A DNA stretch of 64,000 bases from Mycolicibacterium crocinum (GTDB taxonomy: Bacteria > Actinomycetota > Actinomycetes > Mycobacteriales > Mycobacteriaceae). This document shows, one piece after another, positions 8,193 through 20,044 of this stretch (positions are counted from its first letter, which is position 1; each line of letters starts with the position of its first letter). The DNA lies in contig NZ_CP092362.2 of assembly GCF_022370635.2 (NCBI RefSeq), positions 744,001 to 808,000 of the forward strand. The letters are read 5' to 3'. The notes beneath the pieces are model-generated. The model ran no database searches, was not told the DNA's origin, and was given only the letters and a program-made list of their open reading frames with translations. A program made the position numbers and the translations under genes.

Positions 8193-10190
8193 ATGAGTTT
8201 CCTGAGCGGGGTGCGCGCGTCAATTTCAGCGGTGCTCCTTGTTTTGCCGGCGTTGCTCGTCGGGCCGTCCGTCGGCCCGGCCGGCGCGGCCCCTGTCGGG
8301 CCCGGTGACGCGCCGGATCCGGCCAGCCTGACGTTGCCATGGGCGGTGCTCGGTGTGAATCCGACGATGGTCCTGACTGCCAACGCCAACGCGGGCGTCA
8401 CATTGCCGATACCCGCCGGCCTGACCGCCACTCGGGTTCAGGGTGTCATTCAGGCGCCGCTGAACATCAGTGCGGGCTTCCTCGAAGTCGACGATGCCAA
8501 CGGCCGGTTCCTCACCGCCGTCTATCTCCCGCCCGCGGGGCCGGATCGGATCTCGACTCCCTTCGATGTCGACATCTCGTCGGCGGCCCGCGGGCCGGGG
8601 ACCACACTCGACCTGTCGTTCGCCTTCCACCCGATGAGCCGGGCCGACGAAGTCTGCGCCACGCAGCAGGTGACCCTGGACGACATGTCGACGCTGTTCA
8701 CCGGCGCCGAACCGCCGACGACGTCGGTCGCCAGCTTCTTCCCGTCAGTCCTTCAGCGGTTCACCGTCTATGCGCCGGCCGATGCCGACACCGCGGAAAA
8801 GCAGTCGGTGCTGACGCTGGTCGCCGCCCTCCAGCGGCTTTATCACCCTCTGCCGCTGACCATTTCGGTGGTCAACCAACCACGCGGTGCGCAACCGCCG
8901 CCTGCTGCGCCGCTGACCCGCTCTATCGTCGTCGAATCGGGCACCGCCGGACTGAGCGTCGAAAACCCCGGCAGCCCAGCGGCATTCCTGCGCATCGCCG
9001 GCCGGGGTGACTCGTTGACGGCGCAGGCGTCGCTGCTGGTCAACCAGCTCCAGACGCTGGTGCAGTCACCTGTGGCCCGCGTCGATCAAGCGGGTTCGGG
9101 CCCTGTGCTGCAGGGCGACACCCTGACGTTCGGCCAGTTGAAGATGACGGGCCGGACCGATGCGTTGCGGACCGGCAGCCTGACGGTCGGGGTCGACCGC
9201 GCATCGCTGGGTGCCGGCCGCGTCGACGGCGCACAGGTACACCTGCTGGCGGACTACACACCGGTGGCCAAGGATGACGCCGCGGCTGTGATGATCCGGT
9301 CGAAGGGAGTCGTCGTCTACCGGGCACCGCTGGACAACAGCGGTCGACTGGATGTCACGTTCGACGTGCCGAGGCAGGCCATCGGCCAGTGGCTCAATCT
9401 TGACTTCGCACTGACCTTCACGCCGTCGCAGGTGTGTAATCCGTTGCAGGCCAACCTGACCTTCCAGGTCGATCCGCGTTCGACGCTGACCTTGCGACGC
9501 GGTGGCCAACCGCTCGAGGGATTCGGCGCCGTGCCTTCGGAGTTCAGCCCCGGCTTCATGGTCGCGCTCGACGGCGGTAACCCCAACCAGCTCGCGTACG
9601 CGGCTCGCATCATTGCGGCGATCGCGCGGATGACTCCGGCCCAGCTGACACCGCAACTGGTGGACCTGAAGACCGCTGCCGATGCCCAGACCGGCGCGCT
9701 GATCGTCGCCAGCTCGGCGGCGTTGAAGCAGACGTCACTGAGCCCGCCGGTCGGCGGTGACGGCGCCGCGGTGGACTTCAACCTGCCCGACCAACTGCGC
9801 GCCAACATCACCGACGGCCTCGGGTCTATCCAGGCTTTCGCCGACCGGCCGCGCAACCGTTCGGTCGTATTGGTGACGACGACGGCGTCGTGGACGCTGG
9901 TGGACCCGCTGTTCACTTATCTCGACGGGTTGACCGGCGGATGGTCGCAGCTCAGCGGGGACGTACTGGCCGCCGGTGTGGGCGGGACACCGACGACCGC
10001 GACGATCCGGCAGGATGGCAGTACCTTTGAACCGCCGCCGCCGCACAAGACCAGCAAGGTGGTCCTCGGTGGTATCGGGGTGGGTGTTGTCGTCGCGATC
10101 GCGATCGTGGCAGCGACGCTCTGGTCGGGAAGGCGCCGCAACGCCGCGGTGGCTCCGCCGACCCATGAGCCGCCGACCACGCCTGAATAA
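8193..10190 (+). CDS. Secreted, membrane-anchored BcsB-like protein
   Basis: A 665-residue protein with a signal peptide (residues 1-30, ending GPAGAAP), a long extracytoplasmic region, one membrane segment near residues 620-642 (VVLGGIGVGVVVAIAIVAA) and a short basic tail. ATG 8193 puts the signal peptide at the N-terminus. Two similar beta-rich halves are visible: LDLSFAFHPMSRADEVCATQQ and LNLDFALTFTPSQVC share a pattern. This two-lobed layout with a C-terminal anchor recalls BcsB, the periplasmic partner of cellulose synthase, but the resemblance is weak and judged by eye. No synthase (BcsA) is present in the window. It probably acts in export of the polymer made by the cluster. Confidence 0.6.
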   Translation: MSFLSGVRASISAVLLVLPALLVGPSVGPAGAAPVGPGDAPDPASLTLPWAVLGVNPTMVLTANANAGVTLPIPAGLTATRVQGVIQAPLNISAGFLEVDDANGRFLTAVYLPPAGPDRISTPFDVDISSAARGPGTTLDLSFAFHPMSRADEVCATQQVTLDDMSTLFTGAEPPTTSVASFFPSVLQRFTVYAPADADTAEKQSVLTLVAALQRLYHPLPLTISVVNQPRGAQPPPAAPLTRSIVVESGTAGLSVENPGSPAAFLRIAGRGDSLTAQASLLVNQLQTLVQSPVARVDQAGSGPVLQGDTLTFGQLKMTGRTDALRTGSLTVGVDRASLGAGRVDGAQVHLLADYTPVAKDDAAAVMIRSKGVVVYRAPLDNSGRLDVTFDVPRQAIGQWLNLDFALTFTPSQVCNPLQANLTFQVDPRSTLTLRRGGQPLEGFGAVPSEFSPGFMVALDGGNPNQLAYAARIIAAIARMTPAQLTPQLVDLKTAADAQTGALIVASSAALKQTSLSPPVGGDGAAVDFNLPDQLRANITDGLGSIQAFADRPRNRSVVLVTTTASWTLVDPLFTYLDGLTGGWSQLSGDVLAAGVGGTPTTATIRQDGSTFEPPPPHKTSKVVLGGIGVGVVVAIAIVAATLWSGRRRNAAVAPPTHEPPTTPE

Positions 10191-10205
10191 CGCCCAAGGG
10201 AAGTG

Positions 10206-11393
10206 ATGACAGATACCGTTCTGGTCCTCAACTCTGGTTCGTCATCACTGAAATACCAATTACTGCAACCGGATACGGCCACCTCACTAGCGCATGGGAT
10301 CGTCGAGCGGATCGGCGAGGAAACCTCGACCGCGACGCTGGCGTTCGGAAATCGCGAGATCCGGCGCGACGGTCCGATCGCCGATCACGAGGCCGCGCTG
10401 CGCACCGCGTTCGAGTTGTTCCGCGAGGCCGGCGAGGACTTGGACGGGCTGGGGCTGGTCGCGGTCGGGCACCGGGTGGTTCACGGCGGCCAGGACCTGT
10501 ACCGGCCGACCGTCGTCGACGATGCGTTGATCGCCACGCTGCAGGAGCTCGCCCCGCTGGCGCCACTGCACAATCCGCCCGCGGTCCTGGGCATCGAGGT
10601 CGCCCGCCGTGTGCTTCCTGACCTGCCGCACGTCGCGGTCTTCGACACCGCGTTCTTCCACGACCTGCCCGCCGCGGCGGCGACGTATGCGATCGACCGG
10701 GATCTGGCCAGCCGCTGGCAGATTCGCCGCTACGGCTTTCACGGCACATCGCACCAGTACGTCAGCCAGCAGGCCGCGCACTTCCTCGAGGCCCCGATCG
10801 AGTCGCTCAATCAGATCGTGCTGCACCTGGGCAACGGTGCATCGGCGTCGGCAATCGCCGGCGGACGGCCCGTGGACACCTCGATGGGGCTCACGCCAAT
10901 GGAGGGCCTGGTGATGGGAACCCGGTCGGGAGACATCGATCCGGGTGTGCTGGTGTATCTATGGCGCACCGCCGGCCTGGATGTTGAGGAAATCGAGACC
11001 ATGCTCAACCGACATGCGGGGATGTCGGGCCTCAGCGGTGAGATCGACTTCCGGGTGGTGCACCAAAGGATCGAATCCGGGGATGAGGCAGCGCAATTGG
11101 CGTACGACGTGTACATCCACCGGCTGCGCAAGTACATCGGTGCATATCTCGCGGTGCTCGGGCACACCGACGTGGTGACGTTCACCGCCGGGGTCGGCGA
11201 GAACGACGCGCGGGTGCGCCGGGATGCACTGTCCGGTTTGGCGCCGCTCGGGATCGAGCTCGACGAGCACCTCAACGACAGTCCGGCCCGGGGTGCGCGC
11301 CGAATCTCCGCGGAGAAGTCGCCGACGACCGTGCTGGTGATTCCGACCAACGAGGAACTGGCGATCGCGCGGGCCTGCCTGACCGTGATCTAG
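10206..11393 (+). CDS. ackA: Acetate kinase
   Basis: A 395-residue protein of usual length for acetate kinase, which interconverts acetate + ATP and acetyl phosphate + ADP in the cytoplasm. The N-terminus [15 protein letters not shown] is the phosphate-binding signature. GYRV-type HRVVHGG, the catalytic region [18 protein letters not shown] and [14 protein letters not shown] follow in the expected order. ATG 10206 fits the AAGGGA ribosome site better than GTG 10203. In M. tuberculosis the gene directly follows pta; here the neighbour 15 bp upstream is the BcsB-like gene, and no pta is seen. It ends in a CTAG shared with the convergent DUF899 gene. Confidence 0.97.
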   Translation: MTDTVLVLNSGSSSLKYQLLQPDTATSLAHGIVERIGEETSTATLAFGNREIRRDGPIADHEAALRTAFELFREAGEDLDGLGLVAVGHRVVHGGQDLYRPTVVDDALIATLQELAPLAPLHNPPAVLGIEVARRVLPDLPHVAVFDTAFFHDLPAAAATYAIDRDLASRWQIRRYGFHGTSHQYVSQQAAHFLEAPIESLNQIVLHLGNGASASAIAGGRPVDTSMGLTPMEGLVMGTRSGDIDPGVLVYLWRTAGLDVEEIETMLNRHAGMSGLSGEIDFRVVHQRIESGDEAAQLAYDVYIHRLRKYIGAYLAVLGHTDVVTFTAGVGENDARVRRDALSGLAPLGIELDEHLNDSPARGARRISAEKSPTTVLVIPTNEELAIARACLTVI

Positions 11394-12133
11394 CGCGGCG
11401 GCCGCGGATCGTTCGGATCGTCCGGGTTCGGGTCGCCGAACCACCGCGACGGGGTGTGCTCGGGATAGTTGTCGTGCCACGCCCACCATTCGTAGGGCTT
11501 GCTCTGCGGATAGCCCTGTGGTGAGTCCTCCCACGTCTCCTGGCGGCCCAATGCGGTCATGTCGAGGAAATGCCAAGTGTTGACGAACATTTCGTCACCG
11601 CGGCTGTCGATGAAGTAGGTGCGATAGATCTGGTCACCCTCGCGGATGAAGGCGTTGGTGCCGTGCCATTGGTCCACGCCGAAGTCGACGTCGAAAGCGC
11701 CGTCCGGGCCGGGCACCATGGTGTACCACGGGATGCCCCAGCCCATCCTGGCCTTGATGCGGGTGATGTCGGCTTGTGTTCCCCGGGATGCGTAGACCAG
11801 TGTGGTGTCGCGAGCGTTGAGGTGGGCCAGATTGCCGATGTGGTCGGCCATCAGGGAGCACCCGACGCAGCCGTGGTCGGGCCAACCGTGGACACCGGGA
11901 TCGAGGAATGCCCGGTAGACGATCAGTTGGCGACGTCCGCCGAACAGGTCGAGCAGGTTGGCGGCGCCATCCGGGCCGTCGAACCGGTAGTGCTTGTCGA
12001 CTGGCGTCCACGGCATGCGCCGGCGTAGCGCGGCCAGGGCGTCGCGGGCGCGCGTGAGTTCCTTTTCTTTGACCAGCATTTCGCGGCGAGCGGCTTCCCA
12101 CTCCGGTGCCGACACGATGTCGGGGGTCTTCAT
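11390..12133 (-). CDS. DUF899 family thioredoxin-like protein
   Basis: A 247-residue protein of the DUF899 family, recognised from the N-terminal pattern [18 protein letters not shown], the strand [14 protein letters not shown] and the CxxC-containing [13 protein letters not shown], followed by [17 protein letters not shown]. The fold is thioredoxin-like, and Cys-Val-Gly-Cys could be redox-active; the substrate is unknown. It is divergent from an ArsR-family regulator, and a perfect 16-bp palindrome lies 20 bp upstream of its ATG. This makes it a likely repression target. Its stop shares CTAG with ackA. Confidence 0.9.
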   Translation of the reverse strand: MKTPDIVSAPEWEAARREMLVKEKELTRARDALAALRRRMPWTPVDKHYRFDGPDGAANLLDLFGGRRQLIVYRAFLDPGVHGWPDHGCVGCSLMADHIGNLAHLNARDTTLVYASRGTQADITRIKARMGWGIPWYTMVPGPDGAFDVDFGVDQWHGTNAFIREGDQIYRTYFIDSRGDEMFVNTWHFLDMTALGRQETWEDSPQGYPQSKPYEWWAWHDNYPEHTPSRWFGDPNPDDPNDPRPPR

Positions 12134-12152
12134 CGGCGCTCCTCGGTAACGT

Positions 12153-12168
12153 TCAACAAATTTGTTGA
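12153..12168. promoter_or_regulatory. Perfect 16-bp palindromic operator, copy 1
   Basis: TCAACAAATTTGTTGA reads the same on both strands. It lies between the divergent DUF899 and ArsR-family genes, 20 bp upstream of the DUF899 ATG. The same outer half-sites TCAAC/GTTGA recur with identical spacing at 12206-12221. ArsR-type dimers bind such symmetrical sites, so autoregulation of the whole locus is inferred. Confidence 0.75.
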
Positions 12169-12200
12169 GTATCTGACTTCAGCGAACCACGCTCCGCGGC

Positions 12201-12206
12201 TATAGT
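12201..12206 (+). promoter_or_regulatory. -10 box of ArsR-family gene (leaderless)
   Basis: TATAGT lies 7 nt before the regulator's ATG at 12214, so transcription should begin at or next to the start codon. No ribosome site precedes the ATG, as expected for a leaderless mRNA. Confidence 0.65.
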
Positions 12207-12221
12207 CAACAAGATGGTTGA
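12206..12221. promoter_or_regulatory. Operator copy 2 overlapping the regulator's start codon
   Basis: TCAACAAGATGGTTGA keeps both half-sites of the perfect palindrome at 12153-12168. It overlaps the last base of the -10 box and the ATG at 12214. A dimer bound here would block transcription initiation directly. Confidence 0.65.
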
Positions 12222-12549
12222 AGATCAAGTCTTGGACCGCACCTACGCCGCATTGGCCGACCCGACGCGTCGCCACCTGATCGAGGCGTTGCGGCGCGGC
12301 GATGCTCGGATCACCGACCTCGCCGCCCCCTTGCCGATGACGTTCGCCGGAGTATCCCGTCACATCGGCGTGCTCGAGTCCGCCGGGCTCATCCAGCGGG
12401 AGGTGCGCGGGCGCGAGCACTGGGTGTCGCTGCGGCCAGAAGGGCTTGGCGCCGCCCAACATTGGATCGACGAGCAGACCCGATTCTGGTCTGATCGCGC
12501 CGACGCGCTGGCCACGCGGCTGCGCCGCACGAAGGGCCAGAGCCGATGA
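12214..12549 (+). CDS. ArsR/SmtB-family transcriptional regulator
   Basis: A 111-residue winged-helix repressor. It shows RTYAALADPTRRHLIEAL at the N-terminus, the recognition helix region MTFAGVSRHIGVLESAGL and the wing REVRGREHWVSL. There is no metal-binding Cys motif, so a small-molecule or redox signal is more likely than a metal. The gene overlaps the following SRPBCC gene by ATGA, a pairing seen widely (ArsR with AHSA1-type SRPBCC). Two matching palindromes in its promoter region indicate autoregulation and control of the divergent DUF899 gene. Confidence 0.93.
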   Translation: MVEDQVLDRTYAALADPTRRHLIEALRRGDARITDLAAPLPMTFAGVSRHIGVLESAGLIQREVRGREHWVSLRPEGLGAAQHWIDEQTRFWSDRADALATRLRRTKGQSR

Positions 12550-12989
12550 GCGAGACGGTGACGGTCGTCGTCCAGCGCGTCATGCCCGCTCCGCCCGAGG
12601 TGGTCTTCGACGAGTGGCTCGATCCGGAGGCGCTGGAGGAGTGGATGTGCCCGAACCCGGTGCGGGTCGTCGACGTCACCGTCGAGGCGCGCGTGGGCGG
12701 CACGGTGCGCTTCGACGTCGACGATTCGGGCACCAGGGTGCTGATCAGCGGGCAGTTCCTGACCATCGATCGTCCACGCCTGTTGCGGTTCACCTGGAGC
12801 AACTCGAATTGGGAGGATCCGACCCGGGCGAGCATCGTCAACGTGACGTTCGATCCGGTAGGGACGGACGAGACGTTGATGTCGATCGAGCATTCCCTGC
12901 TGCCGACAAGCGAATTCGAGTCGTTCCACGGCGGCTGGATTGCCACCTTCGAGCAACTCGCGGCCAGGCTGGAATCGGCTGTGCGCTGA
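12546..12989 (+). CDS. SRPBCC (AHSA1-like) domain protein
   Basis: A 147-residue single-domain protein with the AHSA1/START-like pattern: APPEVVFDEWLDPEALEEWM, GGTVRFDVDDSG, then the C-terminal helix FHGGWIATFEQLAARLE. Such proteins have a hydrophobic cavity that binds a small ligand. It is coupled to the ArsR gene by an ATGA overlap and so belongs to the same response unit. Its last two sense codons and stop (GTG CGC TGA) fall inside the left palindromic repeat that brackets the next gene. Confidence 0.88.
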   Translation: MSETVTVVVQRVMPAPPEVVFDEWLDPEALEEWMCPNPVRVVDVTVEARVGGTVRFDVDDSGTRVLISGQFLTIDRPRLLRFTWSNSNWEDPTRASIVNVTFDPVGTDETLMSIEHSLLPTSEFESFHGGWIATFEQLAARLESAVR

Positions 12990-13050
12990 CGGCGCCGAGC
13001 GTGCATCCAGGGCGGATTTCTCGGACGTCTCCCGCCCTGAGCGCACAGTC
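12979..13050. repeat. Palindromic repeat A, left copy
   Basis: A 72-bp unit that matches 13972-14043 at 69 of 72 positions in the same orientation. Its ends form a perfect 9-bp inverted repeat, CTGTGCGCT (12979-12987) with AGCGCACAG (13040-13048). CAGGGCGG and CCGCCCTG are nested inside. It supplies the stop codon of the SRPBCC gene. Together with the right copy it brackets the DUF559-type nuclease gene, with a 993-bp repeat period. Confidence 0.9.
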
Positions 13051-13121
13051 GCCGTGGATGCGCAGTCGATGGCTGTGGATGGAGGAAGGCACGCCGACCG
13101 ACTGCGTGGGACTGTGCTCTC

Positions 13122-13982
13122 ATGCAGAACGGTGGCCAACCCTTCGTCGGCAGTGAGGCGTTGGCGTGCGGACTATTGAACCGGCATCAATTGCGCACGC
13201 GATATCGTGCCGTGTTTCCCGATGTCTACATTTCACGTGAAACTGAAGCGTCAGTTCAGGATCGGATCGCCGCCGCGTGGTTGTGGTCGAGCCGAAACGC
13301 CACTATCGCCGGGCTTTCTGCGGCGGCGGTGCTTGGCGCGAAATGGATTTCGGCCGACGATCCGGTTGAACTCATTCATGACAATCCGCGACCGCCATCC
13401 GGCGTAATCACTCGCCGCCTGCTTGTCCATAGCGACGAGGTCCAAGCGGTCGGTGACTGGCAGGTGACGACACCGGCGAGGACTGCCTTCGATATAGGCC
13501 GTCATGGCAACCTCCGCTCGGCAGTCGCTCGGCTCGACGCATTGGCCAGAGCGACGAAAGTCAGCCCCGAGGACGTGCTTGCCGTCGCCGCACGCCACCG
13601 CGGCTCGCGCGGGCTGCGGCAGTTGGAGTCGGCGCTCGATCTCGTTGACCGGGGCGCCGAGTCACCGCAGGAGACGTATCTGCGACTCCTCCTGATCCGA
13701 GGTGGGCTCCCGCGTCCGACGACGCAGATCCCGGTGTACGGCGACGACGGGAATGTTGTCGCCTATCTGGACATGGGCTGGCCCGAGCTGCTGGTCGGGG
13801 TCGAGTACGACGGCGACCAGCACCGCTCCGACCGTCGACAGTACTTGCGAGACATCCGCCGCCGAGACGTGGTCGAGGATCTTGGCTGGCGACTGCTGCG
13901 AGTCGTAGCCGAGGACCATCCCATGGACATTCTGCGTCGCGCGCGCCGAGCAATCGCGGAGCGGGCATCGACTGTGCGCTGA
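13122..13982 (+). CDS. AbiEi-like/DUF559 (Vsr-type) nuclease protein, repeat-bracketed copy A
   Basis: A 286-residue protein. The N-terminal part has a winged-helix-like region (RHQLRTRYRAVFPDVYIS) and the AbiEi-type segments AGLSAAAVLGAKW and PARTAFDIGRH. The C-terminal 90 residues match the DUF559/Vsr endonuclease fold: AYLDMGWPELLVGVEYDGDQH gives Asp, Glu-x-Asp-Gly and His, followed by RDIRRRDVVEDLGWRLLRV. These are the expected metal and DNA cleavage residues. No methylase or toxin partner is adjacent. Direct palindromic repeats flank it, and its stop lies in the right copy. A diverged paralogue occurs at 38530-39384. The activity is inferred from the motifs. Confidence 0.85.
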   Translation: MQNGGQPFVGSEALACGLLNRHQLRTRYRAVFPDVYISRETEASVQDRIAAAWLWSSRNATIAGLSAAAVLGAKWISADDPVELIHDNPRPPSGVITRRLLVHSDEVQAVGDWQVTTPARTAFDIGRHGNLRSAVARLDALARATKVSPEDVLAVAARHRGSRGLRQLESALDLVDRGAESPQETYLRLLLIRGGLPRPTTQIPVYGDDGNVVAYLDMGWPELLVGVEYDGDQHRSDRRQYLRDIRRRDVVEDLGWRLLRVVAEDHPMDILRRARRAIAERASTVR

Positions 13983-14044
13983 CGGCGCCGAGCGTGCATC
14001 CACGGCGGTTTTCTCGGACGTCTTCCGCCCTGAGCGCACAGTCG
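13969..14044. repeat. Palindromic repeat A, right copy
   Basis: This copy has 12-bp perfect arms, CGACTGTGCGCT (13969-13980) and AGCGCACAGTCG (14033-14044). A second pair, GTGCATCCACGGCG (13993-14006) and CGCCGTGGACGCAC (14046-14059), pairs at 13 of 14 positions and interleaves with the first, so two alternative hairpins are possible. The nuclease gene's TGA is at 13980-13982 inside it. On the other side pknG ends 33 bp further on. Confidence 0.9.
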
Positions 14045-14076
14045 ACGCCGTGGACGCACAGTCGGTGTAGGAGACG

Positions 14077-17299
<3,223 letters not shown>

Positions 17300-17303
<4 letters not shown>

Positions 17304-18619
17304 CGGTACTCGCTAAGCCGCGGCCACAGCCCCAGCGCCACCGAGATCGCCGCCCCGACCGAAAGCACCACGCCGCCGACGGTGGTGCCCGACAGCACCC
17401 GCCGGGCGGACAGGATGTCGTTGCGCAGTTGGTTGCGGCTCTGCCGGATGCCGCTGGACAGTGCCGCGTCCAGCTTGTCGAATGCCGGCGTGGAGTCGTC
17501 CTCACCGGTGCCCAACGCCACCTGAGTAGCGGCCTGGTAGTTGCCGACTGAGATGTAGGCGTTGATCCGCTCGTCGGCCTGCCGCCACTTGGTCAGCAAC
17601 GCGTCGGCGTTGGCCAGGTCGTCCTTGGCGATGGCGTCCTTGCGGCCGAGGTAGTCGGCGAGCTGAGTGTGCATGGCTTCGACGCGTTGGTAGTAGGAGC
17701 GCTTGCGGAGGTCTTCGTCCCCCCGGCGGATCAGCGACAGCGTCTCGTCGGCGCGGGCCTGCTGAGCCGTGATCGCCAGACTAGTCACCGTTTTCAGCGA
17801 CTCCGCCGCGGTGTTCTTCGCGGCCCGGCTGCCGGCGGTGGAGATGATCAGCGCCGAACCCACCCAGATGATCATGATCACGATCGCCAGACCGCCGGCG
17901 ATCAGGCCAACGTTGACCCGGCGCTTGGTGCGGTCGGCCAGCCACCGATGACCGAACACCCCGAACAGCAGCGTCACCGCGACGACCATGATCACCGGCG
18001 CCGGGATGCGGGTGGAGGCTGTGGTCTCGGCATCGACCCGCGCCGACGTCTGCTCGTACAGCCGCTGCGCGTCGGGCAGGATCTGCTGCTGCATCAGCGC
18101 CGACGCCTCGGACAGATACGACGAGCCGACCGGATTGCCCATCCGGTTATTGGTTCGTGCCGTCTCGATCAGGCCGGTGTACACCGCCAGCTGCGCGTTG
18201 ATCCGGCCCAGCAGCTGCACCAGCGGTTCGTCGGTGAGGCCACTGGACGCGCGGGTGACCGCGACGGCCGCATCGGTGATCGCCTGCTCGTAGCGCTGCC
18301 GCACCGCGCGGGGCTCCGAACCGGCGATGAACGCGGTCGCCGCTGCAGCGTCGGCCACCGACAGCGTGGTGTAGAGCTGGCCGGCGGCGAAGGCCAGCGG
18401 CTCGGTGTGGTTGAGGACGGTGGTCAGCTGCGTCTGCCGGTCGGTGATCGTCGTCGACGTGGCGAAGGCGCTGAGGATCCCGAGCGTGGCGAGGATGACG
18501 CCAAGGGTCAGGATCCGTCCGGGTGTGGTGCGGACGAACCACCACCGGGGATGTGCGGGCGGGGTCGTCGACCGTTGGCCCAATGGCTCGGTCGACGGGT
18601 GCGCCAGCTCAACGGTCAC
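17300..18619 (-). CDS. glnX: Transmembrane signal relay protein GlnX
   Basis: A 439-residue membrane protein with hydrophobic segments near residues 32-52, 205-225, 236-262 and 410-432. Two mainly helical extracytoplasmic sensor regions lie between them, giving the appearance of two four-helix-bundle input modules. No kinase or cyclase domain follows. In M. tuberculosis this protein links GlnH to PknG. It is the first gene of the glnX-glnH-pknG unit, starts at GTG 18619 and is divergent from mutT3 across about 150 bp. Confidence 0.93.
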
Positions 18620-18760
18620 CGCTCGCGGACCTCATTCCCTGTTGTCCGGATTCTCTGCTGCCTTATCCCTGGATACCCGGGCGCGCTTCCTGAGACAATC
18701 CTAAGAGGTCTTGTGACGGATGGGGCGGGATCGACCCACCTAAGTCTGGCGTGGCGTGCT

Positions 18761-18766
18761 TATCCT
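18761..18766 (+). promoter_or_regulatory. -10 box of mutT3 (leaderless)
   Basis: TATCCT lies 6 nt before GTG 18773. It supports this start over longer frames and implies a leaderless transcript. Confidence 0.55.
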
Positions 18767-18772
18767 GAACGC

Positions 18773-19354
18773 GTGCGTGGCGATGGCGACGGCTGGGTGG
18801 TGTCCGATACCGGCACGCCCTATTGGGGACGGCACGGCGCCGCCGGGTTGTTGCTGCGGGCGCCGCGCCCCGACGGCACCCCCGCGGTGCTGCTCCAGCA
18901 TCGCGCGCCGTGGAGTCATCAGGGTGGCACCTGGGCACTGCCCGGCGGGGCCCGCGACAGCCACGAGACTCCCGAGCAGGCGGCGGTGCGTGAGGCGCAC
19001 GAGGAGGCCGGGCTGCTCGCCGAGCACGTTCAGGTCCGCGCGACCGTCGTGACCGCGGAGGTCGTCGGCGCCGGGGGAGCGCACTGGAGCTACACCACGG
19101 TCGTCGCCGACGCCCCCGAACTGCTGAGCACCGTCGCGAACCGGGAGAGTTCCGAGCTGCGCTGGGTGGCCGAGGACGAAGTCGTCGAGCTGCCGTTGCA
19201 TCCCGGCTTCGCCGCCAGCTGGGAACGGTTGCGCATCACCACCGTGCTGACGGCGCACGACCACGAGGAATGCCTGCTGCCGGTGCCGCACACCGTGGAG
19301 ATTCAGACCGGTGTGTTCGCGTGGTGCACCTCGGCGGCCCTCGACGTCAGTTAG
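18773..19354 (+). CDS. mutT3: Nudix hydrolase MutT3
   Basis: A 193-residue protein with a complete Nudix box from Gly at [11 protein letters not shown] to [10 protein letters not shown], fitting G-x5-E-x7-RE-x2-EE-x-G, which binds metal and hydrolyses nucleoside diphosphate-x substrates. MutT3-type enzymes are assigned to removal of oxidised nucleotides. The frame remains open far upstream, but that part only mirrors glnX. GTG 18773 is supported by a -10 box 6 nt ahead. The 3' end overlaps convergent thiE by 8 bp. Confidence 0.92.
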   Translation: MRGDGDGWVVSDTGTPYWGRHGAAGLLLRAPRPDGTPAVLLQHRAPWSHQGGTWALPGGARDSHETPEQAAVREAHEEAGLLAEHVQVRATVVTAEVVGAGGAHWSYTTVVADAPELLSTVANRESSELRWVAEDEVVELPLHPGFAASWERLRITTVLTAHDHEECLLPVPHTVEIQTGVFAWCTSAALDVS

Positions 19355-20012
19355 GCAGCGCCGCGCGCAGTCGCTCGGCGGCGGCCTTCGGATCGTCGGC
19401 CCCGGTGATGGCCCGCACCACCACGATTCGGGTCGCGCCGGCGTCGAGCACCTCGGGCAGACGCTCCTCGTCGATCCCGCCGATCGCGAACCACGGTTTG
19501 GCCGAACCCATGGTCGCGACTTCGCGCACCAGATCCAGGCCGGGCGCGGGTCGGCCCGGTTTCGTCGGCGTCGGCCAGCACGGACCGACGCAGAAGTAGT
19601 CGACGTCCTCGGTGAGCGCGCGGGCTGCTTCACCGCTCTGGTGGGTGGAGCGCCCGATCAAGGTCTGCGGGGCGATGACCTCGCGGGCCACCGGAAGCGG
19701 CAGGTCGTCCTGACCGAGGTGCAGGATGTCGGCGCCGGCTGCCCGGGCGATGTCGGCACGGTCGTTGACCGCCAGCAGTGCGCTGTGCCGGCGGGCGGCC
19801 TCGGCCAGGATTTCCAGCGCGGCCAGCTCGTCGCGCGCCTCCAGCGGCCCGAACTGTTGCTCACCGGGTGAGCCCTTGTCGCGAAGCTGGATGATGTCGA
19901 CGCCTCCGGCCAGCGCCGCAGCAGCGAACTCGGCCAGGTCACCGCGCTCGCGGCGGGCATCGGTGCACAGATAGAGCCGTGCGCTTGCGAGCCTGGTGTG
20001 AGGTTCGTGCAC
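19347..20012 (-). CDS. thiE: Thiamine-phosphate synthase
   Basis: A 221-residue TIM-barrel enzyme that joins HMP pyrophosphate and thiazole phosphate to thiamine phosphate. Diagnostic segments are [54 protein letters not shown] and [11 protein letters not shown] 20012 is preferred because TACCGT lies 6 nt upstream as a leaderless promoter. The gene is divergent from the thiO riboswitch RNA, and the two -10 boxes are only 5 bp apart. Confidence 0.96.
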   Translation of the reverse strand: MHEPHTRLASARLYLCTDARRERGDLAEFAAAALAGGVDIIQLRDKGSPGEQQFGPLEARDELAALEILAEAARRHSALLAVNDRADIARAAGADILHLGQDDLPLPVAREVIAPQTLIGRSTHQSGEAARALTEDVDYFCVGPCWPTPTKPGRPAPGLDLVREVATMGSAKPWFAIGGIDEERLPEVLDAGATRIVVVRAITGADDPKAAAERLRAALPN

Positions 20013-20018
20013 ACCGCG

Positions 20019-20024
20019 ACGGTA
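20019..20024 (-). promoter_or_regulatory. -10 box of thiE (leaderless)
   Basis: TACCGT on the minus strand lies 6 nt before GTG 20012. It sits nearly back to back with the plus-strand -10 box at 20030-20035, so RNA polymerase cannot occupy both at once. Confidence 0.55.
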
Positions 20025-20029
20025 GCGGC

Positions 20030-20035
20030 TAGCGT
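20030..20035 (+). promoter_or_regulatory. -10 box for the thiO riboswitch transcript
   Basis: TAGCGT lies about 10 bp before the first conserved base of the TPP riboswitch, placing the transcript start just ahead of the aptamer. Confidence 0.5.
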
Positions 20036-20044
20036 GGATGGTTG

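Noticed and set aside
13122..13982. Type IV toxin-antitoxin (AbiEi antitoxin) reading of the DUF559-type genes
   Set aside because: No AbiEii-like nucleotidyltransferase toxin gene is adjacent at either locus, and the C-terminal half is nuclease-like rather than an antitoxin domain.
17669..18772. Long plus-strand reading frame leading into mutT3
   Set aside because: It mirrors glnX on the other strand, has Arg/Gln-rich composition without domains, and mutT3 has its own start with a -10 box at 18761-18766.
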